From DATARH01 sp036273175 (GTDB lineage Bacteria; Pseudomonadota; Alphaproteobacteria; ATCC43930; CGMCC-115725), in assembly GCA_036273175.1 (NCBI GenBank), contig DASUIE010000232.1:1-22983 (forward strand): DNA of 22,983 nucleotides, read 5' to 3'. The position numbers and the translations under genes were made by a program. This document shows, piece by piece, positions 8,256 to 15,542 of the stretch. The notes under the pieces are model-generated. The model saw only the letters and a list, made by a program, of their open reading frames with translations. It did not search any database and was not told the origin of the DNA. The first letter of the stretch is position 1; each line of letters begins with the position of its first letter.

Positions 8256-8320
8256 CTAGAGCGACCGGAGGCAACGAGGCATGGCAAATAACATTGCAAC
8301 GCTTCGCGCCCGCGCCATCG

Positions 8321-8338
8321 GGCGGCCCCGCGGCCGCC
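8321..8338 (-). terminator. GC-rich hairpin downstream of the AhpD-like gene
   Basis: GGCGGCC and GGCCGCC form a perfect 7-bp stem around a 4-base loop, about 45 bases after the AhpD-like gene's stop. No T-run follows, so intrinsic termination is only a possibility. Confidence 0.25.
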
Positions 8339-8381
8339 ATCGACGCCCAGCACCTGCCGGATCAATTCTGGGATATTTCCA

Positions 8382-8930
8382 CTACCGTTGCGGTATCGTG
8401 CAAAAGCCTTGGGCGCCGACACCCAGAGACGGGTTGAATTTACTGCGGTAGTTCTCAAACGCGATTGCAGCGGTCAGCTCCACGATTTGCGCTTCGGTGT
8501 AGTACTGCTTCAGTCGGGAGAAGAGCGCATCATCGACGATCTGATCCGTGATCGTGACACGCTCGGCATACTCAAGCGCGACTCGCTCCGCTTCGCTAAA
8601 TAACCGGCTATCACGCCATGTCGTAACCTCGGATAGCTTCGCTTCACCGCCATCGCTTTCCATCACACGGACGGAATTGATGTCAATTCAGAACGGGCAG
8701 CCGTTGATCGAGGCGACCCGGAGATAAACTAACGGCGTGAGCCCCTTCGGAAGCAGCGCCGACTGTTCAATGGCGGCGCCGAGCAGCTTGGCGGCCCGCA
8801 GGATTGGCGGGCAATGGGCCAGGACCTTGGTCGTGTTCAGCAAGCCGCCAAACGCGTCGCGTTCCTTCTTGAAGACCTCTGCAAGCGTGGGGTCTCCGCC
8901 ATCGTTCTCAATCTCAGTTACACGTGGCAT
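8382..8930 (-). CDS. AhpD/carboxymuconolactone decarboxylase-like protein with in-frame TGA; candidate selenoprotein (CxxU)
   Basis: The ATG at 8930 has a strong GGAGGA site 6 bases upstream and begins MPRVTEIENDGGDP. The frame runs through LVYLRVASINGCPF to a TGA at 8690-8688. It continues in the same frame as IDINSVRVMESDGG, then EAQIVELTAAIAFENYRSKF, and ends with a QGFC-type C-terminus at TAG 8384-8382. The total is 182 residues if the TGA is read. In AhpD-like thiol proteins the motif here is CxxC (NGCPFCID). Cys78 is kept, and the TGA stands exactly where the second, peroxidatic-type cysteine belongs (position 81). Selenocysteine is the natural reading, giving a cytosolic peroxidase- or redox-type enzyme. 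A SECIS-like hairpin follows the TGA. The alternative is a pseudogene made by one TGC-to-TGA change next to an IS remnant. Confidence 0.75.
8651..8682 (-). promoter_or_regulatory. Putative bacterial SECIS hairpin
   Basis: Counted from the U of the UGA (8690) as base 1, bases 9-12 (CAUC) pair with 37-40 (GAUG). Bases 15-18 (UUCC) pair with 30-33 (GGAA). G19-U29, U20-A28 and C21-G27 continue the upper stem, and AA/AGC forms an internal loop. The apical loop CGUGU begins at base 22, with a G in its first two positions. That matches the known bacterial SECIS rule and has the same spacing as the fdhF element of E. coli. The fold was done by hand. Confidence 0.5.
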
Positions 8931-8943
8931 CTGTTCCTCCAAA

Positions 8944-9087
8944 TCAGCTCGGCGGCGCGGTCTCTGCGATGATGCCGTCGACCTCACAGACTTGCTTGAG
9001 GCGCCTGTACAAGCCCTCGCTATCGAGTCCAAGGCCTTCATCGAGCAGCTCCGCGTCGGGTGCGTACCGCTCGCCACCGGGCACCAC
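8944..9087 (-). other. Coding-like short frame between putA and the AhpD-like gene (possible gene remnant)
   Basis: A 47-codon frame from GTG 9087 to TGA 8946-8944 has GC-rich third positions and reads like the end of a soluble protein (ERYAPDAELLDEG, LYRRLKQVCEVDGIIAE). It has no visible Shine-Dalgarno, and upstream it opens only into the antisense-like frame of the putA end. It may be the leftover C-terminus of a deleted gene or a small protein. No family was recognised. Confidence 0.25.
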
Positions 9088-9106
9088 CGGTCAGCATCCC
9101 GGAACA

Positions 9107-12100
9107 TCAGCTCGGAATCGACCGGGTCTCGTCCATCGACAGCAGGGTCGCATTCCCGCCCGAGGCGGTGAGGTCGGTAGAGATCGTGCGCTCGGTCGCG
9201 AAGCGGTGCAGGTAGCGCGGGCCGCCGGCTTTTGGCCCGGTTCCGGAAAGCCGCTCCCCGCCAAAAGGTTGTGCACCGACGACGGCGCCGATCATGTTCC
9301 GGTTGACGTAGGAATTGCCGATCCCGAGCCGAGCAAGGATGCGCTCGACGGTGGCCTCGACGCGGCTGTGGACACCGAGCGTCAGCGCGTAGCCCGTCGC
9401 CTCAATCTCGTCGAGCACCGCATCGAGCCGGTTTGCGCTCCAGCGGACGACGTGCAATATCGGGCCGAAGACCTCATTGTCCAGCCGGCGGGCGCTGTCG
9501 ATCTCGAAGGCGCGCGGCGCAAAGAAATTACCGTGCTGGAGGCCTTCCGGAAGCGGGCATTCAAAGAGCAGCTTGGCCTCGCGCCCCATGCGTTCGGCGT
9601 GGCGCTCAAGCGCCGCGCGGCTGGCGGCGTCGATCAGCGGGCCGATATCCGTGGCGAGCAGCGCCGGGTCGCCGAGCGCCAGCTCTGCCATCGCCCCGGT
9701 CAGCATCGCCAGCGCCCGATCGGCAATATCGTCCTGCAGGTAGAGCAGACGCAGTGCCGAGCAACGCTGGCCGGCGCTGTCGAAGGCCGAGGTCACGGCA
9801 TCGGCGATCACCTGCTCCGGCAGCGCGGATGAATCGACGATCATCGCGTTCTGCCCTCCGGTCTCGGCGATCAGCGGGACGATTGGACCGGCGCGTGCCG
9901 CGAGCGCCTGGTTGATGGCGCGGGCCGTGCCGGTCGAGCCGGTGAAGGCGACGCCGGCAATTCGCGGATCGGCGACCAACGCCGCGCCGATTGTCTCGCC
10001 GGAGCCTGGGAGCAGGTGGAGCGCATCGGGCGGGATGCCGGCGGCAAGGAGGCGGCGGACGGCGGCAGCGGCCACGAGCGGGGTCTGTTCCGCCGGCTTG
10101 GCGATGACCGCATTGCCCGCCGCCAGCGCCGCGGCGACCTGCCCGGTAAAGATCGCCAGCGGAAAATTCCACGGCGAGATGCAGGCAAATACCCCGCGCC
10201 CGTGCAAGGCAATCCGGTTGCGCTCGCCGGTCGGGCCGGGCAGCAGCTCGTCGGCGCCGAACTCGGCCCGGGCGCGGGCGGCGTAATAGCGCAGATGATC
10301 GACCGCCTCGCGGACTTCGGACAGCGCGTCGGGGATCGTTCGGCCGCCCTCGCGGATGATCAGTGCCATCAGCGCGTCGCGATCGCGCTCGTAAAGATCG
10401 GCCGCGCGTTCGAGCGTCGCCGCGCGGGTGTCAGCAGGCGTCCGATCCCAGTCCGGCGCGGCGCGTGCGGCGGCGGCGAGCGCCTTGTCGGCCAGATCGG
10501 CCGTAGCGATGCTGACGTGGCCGATCTGCCGCCGATCGTCGGCAGGATCGAAGACGGGCGCGGGATTGTCACCGGTTTCGATGCCGGCGACGATCGGACC
10601 GGCGAAGGCCTGTTTCTGGACGGTCGGAGCCAGCCCGTCATGCAACTGCGCCAGGGTGCGCGGATCGGCAAGATCGAGACCCGACGAATTCCGCCGCGAG
10701 GGTTGGTAGAGATCGCGGGGCAGAGGGATCCGCGGGTGCGGCTTCTCGGGAAGCTCCGCCAAGCGGGCGATCGGGTCGGCGATGATCGCATCGATCGGCT
10801 GGCGTTTATCGACGATGCGGTTGACGAACGAGGTGTTCGCGCCGTTTTCCAGAAGCCGCCGCACCAGATAGGCGAGCAGATCTTCGTGGCTGCCGACCGG
10901 AGCGTAAACCCGGCAGGGCCGCCCCATGGGCTCGACAATCTGGTCGTAAAGCGCCTCGCCCATACCGTGGAGGCGCTGGAATTCCCAATCGCTCCGACTG
11001 CCAGACAGCTCGACGATGGCCGCCACCGAGTGTGCGTTGTGCGTGGCGAATTGCGGGAAAATGCGACTGCCGGCCGCGAAGAGCCGCTTGGCGCAGGCGA
11101 GGTAGGAAACGTCGGTGGCCACTTTCCGCGTGTAGACCGGGTACGATTCGAGCCCCCGTTCCTGCGCCCGCTTGATCTCGCTGTCCCAGTACGCGCCCTT
11201 GACGAGCCGCACCATCAAGCGCCGCCCCGATCGTCCCGCCAGATCGCCGAGCCAATCGATCACCGCCAGGGCGCACTTCTGGTAGGCCTGCACCGCGAGG
11301 CCGAGCCCGTCCCATCCTGCCAGGGCGGGCTCGCACGCGGCGGCCTCGAAAAGGTCGAGCGACAGTTCCAGCCGGTCGGCTTCCTCGGCGTCGACCGTGA
11401 GGCCGACATTCGCCGCCTTGGCGGCGCGGCACAGCTCGATGAGGCGCGGCAGCAGCTCCCGCATGACCCGATCGCGCTGCGCTGGCTCGTAACGCGGGTG
11501 GAGCGCGGACAGCTTCACCGAAATGCCCGGCGCTTCGATGGCCGCACGGCCCGTGGCGGTCGCACCGATCCGGCCGATCGCGTGAAGATACGCGGCGTGA
11601 TAGCGCGCGGCGTCGGCTCCCGTCCGCGCCGCCTCGCCGAGCATGTCGTAGGAATGCCGGTAACCGCGGGTTTCGCTGGCGGCGGCGCGGCCGAGCGCCT
11701 CCTCGATCGTGCGCCCCATCACGAACTGGCGTCCAAGGATCCGCATCGCGGCCAACACGGCCTGTCGAACCACGGGTTCGACCGACCGCGCGGCAAAGCG
11801 GTGCAAAGCGCCGCCGAGGTCGGGCCCGTCATCGTCGCCGAGGAGCCGTCCGGTCAACATCAGCGCCCAGGTCGAGGCGTTGACGAACAGCGAGCCGGAA
11901 TGGCCGAGGTGGCTTTCCCAATCCGCCGAGGCGAGCCGGTCGCGGATAAGCCTGTCGATCGTGCCGGTGTCCGGGATCCGCAATAGCGCCTCGGCAAGGC
12001 ACATCAGTGCGACGCCCTCACGCGAGGACAGCGCGTATTCGTGGATAAAGGCGTCGAGGCCGCCCTCGTCGACGCGTTTGCCGCGAACGGCGGCGACGAG

Positions 12101-12262
12101 GCGGCGGCCGGTCTCCGCGATGCGCTCGTTCGCGCCGGGCGCCATCTCGGCGGCGGCGAGGACCGTTGCGACGGAAGCAGTCTCGTCGCGCCGCCGCGCT
12201 TCGCCGATCGCGGCGCGCAGCGGCGGTTCGGGCGGTGGGAGCACGGCGAAGACGACGGCCAT
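9107..12262 (-). CDS. putA: Bifunctional proline dehydrogenase / L-glutamate gamma-semialdehyde dehydrogenase
   Basis: A 1051-residue PutA that oxidises proline to glutamate in two steps, with channelling between the FAD and NAD sites. It is peripheral to the inner membrane, where it donates electrons to quinone. An alpha-helical arm is followed by the proline dehydrogenase barrel, with RLVKGAYWD near 352-360, ATHNAHS near 406-412 and the substrate-binding Arg pair in YLVRRLLENGANTS near 465-478. The aldehyde dehydrogenase part shows SPWNFPLAIFTGQ near 696, ETGGQNAM with Glu800 and GQRCSALR with the catalytic Cys834. There is no N-terminal ribbon-helix-helix domain, so it is not a self-regulating trifunctional PutA. 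The ATG at 12262 was chosen because the 50 residues before it are low-complexity and unlike PutA; a Shine-Dalgarno is not obvious. No putA regulator gene is next to it. Confidence 0.95.
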   Translation of the reverse strand: MAVVFAVLPPPEPPLRAAIGEARRRDETASVATVLAAAEMAPGANERIAETGRRLVAAVRGKRVDEGGLDAFIHEYALSSREGVALMCLAEALLRIPDTGTIDRLIRDRLASADWESHLGHSGSLFVNASTWALMLTGRLLGDDDGPDLGGALHRFAARSVEPVVRQAVLAAMRILGRQFVMGRTIEEALGRAAASETRGYRHSYDMLGEAARTGADAARYHAAYLHAIGRIGATATGRAAIEAPGISVKLSALHPRYEPAQRDRVMRELLPRLIELCRAAKAANVGLTVDAEEADRLELSLDLFEAAACEPALAGWDGLGLAVQAYQKCALAVIDWLGDLAGRSGRRLMVRLVKGAYWDSEIKRAQERGLESYPVYTRKVATDVSYLACAKRLFAAGSRIFPQFATHNAHSVAAIVELSGSRSDWEFQRLHGMGEALYDQIVEPMGRPCRVYAPVGSHEDLLAYLVRRLLENGANTSFVNRIVDKRQPIDAIIADPIARLAELPEKPHPRIPLPRDLYQPSRRNSSGLDLADPRTLAQLHDGLAPTVQKQAFAGPIVAGIETGDNPAPVFDPADDRRQIGHVSIATADLADKALAAAARAAPDWDRTPADTRAATLERAADLYERDRDALMALIIREGGRTIPDALSEVREAVDHLRYYAARARAEFGADELLPGPTGERNRIALHGRGVFACISPWNFPLAIFTGQVAAALAAGNAVIAKPAEQTPLVAAAAVRRLLAAGIPPDALHLLPGSGETIGAALVADPRIAGVAFTGSTGTARAINQALAARAGPIVPLIAETGGQNAMIVDSSALPEQVIADAVTSAFDSAGQRCSALRLLYLQDDIADRALAMLTGAMAELALGDPALLATDIGPLIDAASRAALERHAERMGREAKLLFECPLPEGLQHGNFFAPRAFEIDSARRLDNEVFGPILHVVRWSANRLDAVLDEIEATGYALTLGVHSRVEATVERILARLGIGNSYVNRNMIGAVVGAQPFGGERLSGTGPKAGGPRYLHRFATERTISTDLTASGGNATLLSMDETRSIPS

Positions 12263-12484
12263 GGCAGCCCGGGATATGGCGCCTGAAACAGCGAAGAGCA
12301 ATGACGGCGCCGAGTAGAAGCGGGGGCCACCCCCTCCCCGACGTTTTTCGGAACCGCAAATTCCGCCGCGCGATTTTGCCTCGATGAAGCGACGCGCGAT
12401 GAGGGGGAACATCGGTCGGCTTCTGATTGTTGTGGAGGTGGTGACGATGCTTCCCGGCGAAGCGCCTGGTGGTTTACCGTGGTT

Positions 12485-12498
12485 GATCGCTGGCGATC
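12485..12498. promoter_or_regulatory. Perfect inverted repeat, candidate operator
   Basis: GATCGC-TG-GCGATC is a perfect 6-bp inverted repeat with a 2-base spacer in the shared promoter region of putA and the hydrolase operon. The binding protein is unknown. Confidence 0.3.
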
Positions 12499-12519
12499 GG
12501 TATTATATTCGCCGAGACA

Positions 12520-12541
12520 GACCGACGAACGACCGACGACC
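12520..12541. repeat. 11-bp tandem repeat, two copies
   Basis: GACCGACGAAC is followed directly by GACCGACGACC, differing at one base. The 11-base period places both copies on one face of the DNA helix, which would suit a direct-repeat operator. It could also be chance in GC-rich DNA. Confidence 0.35.
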
Positions 12542-12617
12542 TATCTGATATTGCAAGATAAATAGGTGAATTCGGCGGATGCCCCTTCCGCCGGATTGCC
12601 CCTTGGGAGCGCGCGAC

Positions 12618-13400
12618 ATGCCGGCGCAAACCAGCGAGCTCACGATCCGCGGCGTCACCGTCAAGCTGCACCGGGCGGGGCGCGGACCGACCGTGCTGTT
12701 CCTGCACGGCGCCGGCGGCGTGCCGCAATGGCTGCCGTTCTTTGACGCGCTGGCCGAGCGGTACGAGCTTCTGGTGCCGGAGCATCCCGGTTTCGGCGGT
12801 TCCGACGATCCGCCCTGGATCGCCTCGATGCCCGACCTGGCGATGTTCTATCTCGACCTCGTCGAGGAGGCGGGTCTCGACGGTATCAACCTGATCGGCA
12901 ATTCGCTGGGCGGCTGGCTCGCCGCCGAAATCCTGATCCGCGACCGCGCCCGCTTCCGCAGCCTCGTCCAGCTCGCCCCGGCCGGCATCCGGGTCAAGGG
13001 CGTGCCGTGCGGCGACAATTTCATCTGGGGCCCGGAAGAGGCGGTGCGCAACCTCTACCACGACCAGTCTTTCGCCGACCGCGTTCTCGCGCTCAGCCCG
13101 AGCGAGGCGCAGTTCGACGTGCTGCTGCGCAACCGCTTCACGACCGCGAAATTCGGCTGGCAGCCGCGCTGGTTCGACCCCGACCTCGAAAAATGGCTGC
13201 ACCGCGTCAAGCTGCCCGCCCTTGTCGTCTGGGGCGCGGAGGACAAGATCATGCCGCCGGCCTTCGCCGCGCTGTGGCGCGAGCGGCTGCCGGATGCGCG
13301 GGTCGTGATGGTGCCCGGCTGCGGACATCTCCCGCATGTCGAGCAGGCGCCGCTTGTCGCCCGCGAGGTCCTCGATTTTCTCGGCGGGGTGGCGCGATGA
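12618..13400 (+). CDS. Alpha/beta fold hydrolase
   Basis: A 260-residue serine hydrolase of the alpha/beta fold. The oxyanion-loop motif HGAGG is at 30-34, the nucleophile elbow GNSLGGW carries Ser96, and the acid Asp209 sits in VVWGAEDK. The general base His237 is in GCGHLPHVEQ. The triad is complete, the length is usual for meta-cleavage-product or ester hydrolases, and no signal peptide is visible, so it is cytosolic. The ATG at 12618 has GGGAG about 8 bases upstream; the open frame extends a further 13 codons, but without such a site. Its stop overlaps the next gene's start (ATGA). Clustering with two flavin-dependent monooxygenases suggests it cleaves an ester, amide or C-C bond made by them. 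The substrate is unknown. Confidence 0.9.
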   Translation: MPAQTSELTIRGVTVKLHRAGRGPTVLFLHGAGGVPQWLPFFDALAERYELLVPEHPGFGGSDDPPWIASMPDLAMFYLDLVEEAGLDGINLIGNSLGGWLAAEILIRDRARFRSLVQLAPAGIRVKGVPCGDNFIWGPEEAVRNLYHDQSFADRVLALSPSEAQFDVLLRNRFTTAKFGWQPRWFDPDLEKWLHRVKLPALVVWGAEDKIMPPAFAALWRERLPDARVVMVPGCGHLPHVEQAPLVAREVLDFLGGVAR

Positions 13401-14542
13401 AGCTCGTCTCCTTCCACCTGATGCCGTACCGCCCGCTCGATCTCGACGAGGCGGCGAAGCACCGCTCGGCCTGGGTCGTCTTGCCGAACAACCTCTACGA
13501 CCCGGTCAAGGGCGCCGAAGAGTATGCCCGTCACATCGATGCGCTGGTCTACGCCGAGGAGCTCGGTTTCGACGCGATCGGCGTCAACGAGCACCACCAG
13601 ACCGCCTACGGGCTGATGCCGGCGCCGAACCTGATCGCCAGCGCCTTGATCCAGCGCACCAAGCGGGTCGAGATCGCGATCCTCGGCCGCGCCCTGCCGC
13701 TGGTGAACAACCCGATCTACATCGCGGAGGAATTCGCGATGCTCGACAACCTGTCGAAGGGGCGGATCATCGCCGGCTTCGTGCGCGGGATCGGTTCGGA
13801 ATACCACTCGTCGGGGGTCAATCCGTATTTCTCGCACGCGCGGTTTCACGAGGCGCACGATCTGATCATCCGCGCCTGGACCGAGCCCGGCCCCTTCGCC
13901 TTCGATGGCGACCATTTCAACCTCAATTACGTCAACCTCTGGCCGCGGCCGTACCAGCAGCCGCACCCGCCGGTGTGGATCCCGTCGCAGGGGTCGAGCG
14001 AGACCGTCGCCTGGGCCTCCGACCCGGCCCGCAAATACCCGTTCCTGGTCACGTTCTCCTCGGCCGATCTGGTCGCGCGCTATCACACCACCTATCGCGA
14101 CAAGGCGCGCGAATACGGGTACGAGGCGGCGGCGGGCCAGCTTGGCTGGGCCTGCCCGATCTATGTCGCCGATACCGACGAGCGAGCCCGTGCCGAGGCC
14201 GGGCGCGCGGTCGAGACGCTGTTCAACGACTTCCTGCGGCAGAGCTTCGAAATGCTGATGCCGCCGGGCTATACCTCGATGAATTCGATGAAGAACTTCA
14301 TCGCGATGCGCCGGGCGCTCGGCAGCAGCGGCGGCCGGATGACCGCGGAGGGCCTGATCGAGAGCGGCACCGCGCTGATCGGCAGCCCCAAGACCGTGCT
14401 CGCCGGGATCGAGCGGATGCGCGAGCGCACCGGCTTCGGCATCCTCGTCGCGCTCCTCCAGTTCGGCGTGCTTTCCGACGAGCTGACCCGGCGGAACATG
14501 GATATGTTCGCCGCCGAGGTGATGCCGAAATTGCGCGGCTGA
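13397..14542 (+). CDS. LLM class flavin-dependent oxidoreductase (381 aa)
   Basis: A bacterial-luciferase-like TIM-barrel protein that uses reduced flavin and, in most members, oxygen. Typical signatures are GFDAIGVNEHHQTAYG near 56-71, RVEIAILGRALPL near 89-101, IAEEFAMLDNLSKGRIIAGF near 109-128, and GIGSEYHSSGVNP. The length is at the upper end for the family. It overlaps the hydrolase gene by ATGA and ends one base before the next LLM gene, so the three form one operon. A partner flavin reductase is not seen in the window. The specific substrate cannot be told from sequence. Confidence 0.9.
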   Translation: MKLVSFHLMPYRPLDLDEAAKHRSAWVVLPNNLYDPVKGAEEYARHIDALVYAEELGFDAIGVNEHHQTAYGLMPAPNLIASALIQRTKRVEIAILGRALPLVNNPIYIAEEFAMLDNLSKGRIIAGFVRGIGSEYHSSGVNPYFSHARFHEAHDLIIRAWTEPGPFAFDGDHFNLNYVNLWPRPYQQPHPPVWIPSQGSSETVAWASDPARKYPFLVTFSSADLVARYHTTYRDKAREYGYEAAAGQLGWACPIYVADTDERARAEAGRAVETLFNDFLRQSFEMLMPPGYTSMNSMKNFIAMRRALGSSGGRMTAEGLIESGTALIGSPKTVLAGIERMRERTGFGILVALLQFGVLSDELTRRNMDMFAAEVMPKLRG

Positions 14543-14543
14543 C

Positions 14544-15542
14544 ATGGTTCCGCTGTCGATCCTCGACCTCTCTCCGATCGTCGAAGGCGGCGGACCCGGC
14601 CAGTCGCTGCGCAACTCGCTCGACCTGGCGCGGCATGTCGAGGCGCTCGGCTATCGCCGCTATTGGATGGCCGAGCACCACAATCTCCCCGGGATCGCCA
14701 GCGCGGCGACCGCGGTCGCGCTCGCTCATGTCGCCGCCGGCACCAGCCGGATCACGATCGGCGCCGGCGGCATCATGCTGCCCAACCACGCGCCGCTGAT
14801 GGTCGCCGAGCAGTTCGGCACGCTGGCCGCGTTGCATCCCGGCCGGGTCGAGCTCGGCCTCGGGCGGGCGCCGGGTTCGGACCAGCTCACGTTCCGGGCG
14901 ATGCGGCGCAACCTGCTCGCCAGCCCCGACCAGTTCCCGCAGGATGTCGTCGAGCTGATGGGCTACTTCAAGCCGGCCGAGCCGGGTCAGCGGCTCCAGG
15001 CGGTGCCGGGCGCCGGGATCGAGGTGCCGATCTGGATCCTCGGGTCGAGCCTCTTCGGCGCGCAGCTCGCGGCGATCCTCGGACTTCCCTTCGCCTTCGC
15101 CTCGCATTTCGCGCCGGCGGCGATGATGGAGGCGATCGCGATCTACCGGCAGCGCTTCGAGCCTTCGGCCCAGCTCGCGACGCCGCGCGTCATGCTCGGC
15201 GTCACCTGCGTCGCCGCCGAGACCGACGGCGAGGCGCGCTACCTGTTCTCGTCGCTGCAGCAATCCTCGCTCAACAACCGCACCGGGCGGCCGAGCCGGG
15301 TGCCGCCGCCGGTCGCCGATTTCGCCGCCGGCCTCGACCCCTACGCGGCGGCGATCCTCAACGACTCGCTGGGCCAGGCCGTGGTCGGCGGACCGGAGAC
15401 GGTGCGGCGCGGTCTCGATGAGCTTGTCGCCCGCACCGGCGCCGACGAGCTGATGGTGACCGGCAACATCTTCGACCACGACAAGCGCAAGCGCTCGTTC
15501 GCGATCATCGCCGAGGTGGGCGGGGTCAGCCCGGCCGGGTGA
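14544..15542 (+). CDS. LLM class flavin-dependent oxidoreductase, MsnO8-like (332 aa)
   Basis: A second luciferase-like protein, of the shorter subgroup often annotated MsnO8-like. It shows LSILDLSPIVEG at the start, YWMAEHHNLPGIASAA near 35-50, ITIGAGGIMLPNHAP near 70-84, and GRVELGLGRAPGSD near 107-120. It starts one base after the previous LLM gene. Its last 17 bases overlap the end of the ABM-like gene on the other strand. It is clearly diverged from its neighbour, so the pair is not a recent duplication; they may act as a pair or on successive intermediates. Confidence 0.9.
   Translation: MVPLSILDLSPIVEGGGPGQSLRNSLDLARHVEALGYRRYWMAEHHNLPGIASAATAVALAHVAAGTSRITIGAGGIMLPNHAPLMVAEQFGTLAALHPGRVELGLGRAPGSDQLTFRAMRRNLLASPDQFPQDVVELMGYFKPAEPGQRLQAVPGAGIEVPIWILGSSLFGAQLAAILGLPFAFASHFAPAAMMEAIAIYRQRFEPSAQLATPRVMLGVTCVAAETDGEARYLFSSLQQSSLNNRTGRPSRVPPPVADFAAGLDPYAAAILNDSLGQAVVGGPETVRRGLDELVARTGADELMVTGNIFDHDKRKRSFAIIAEVGGVSPAG

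Larger units (their letters stand above)
12263..12617. other. Divergent intergenic region between putA and the hydrolase operon
   Basis: These 355 bases contain no supported gene. The part nearest putA is open in the putA frame but unlike PutA. The centre (about 12480-12565) is more AT-rich and holds a perfect short inverted repeat and a tandem repeat. It is the likely site of the two divergent promoters. Confidence 0.5.

Noticed and set aside
8383..8395. TACCG-TTG-CGGTA inverted repeat at the stop of the AhpD-like gene as a terminator
   Set aside because: The stem is only 5 bp with no T-run, so it is too weak to call.
8382..8666. A separate 94-residue gene formed by the region after the in-frame TGA
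   Set aside because: Its GTG/ATG codons lack a ribosome site, and it begins in the middle of the conserved AhpD-like domain in the same frame as the upstream part.
10016..11986. A 656-codon plus-strand open frame opposite putA
   Set aside because: Antisense shadow typical of GC-rich DNA; putA on the other strand has full domain support.
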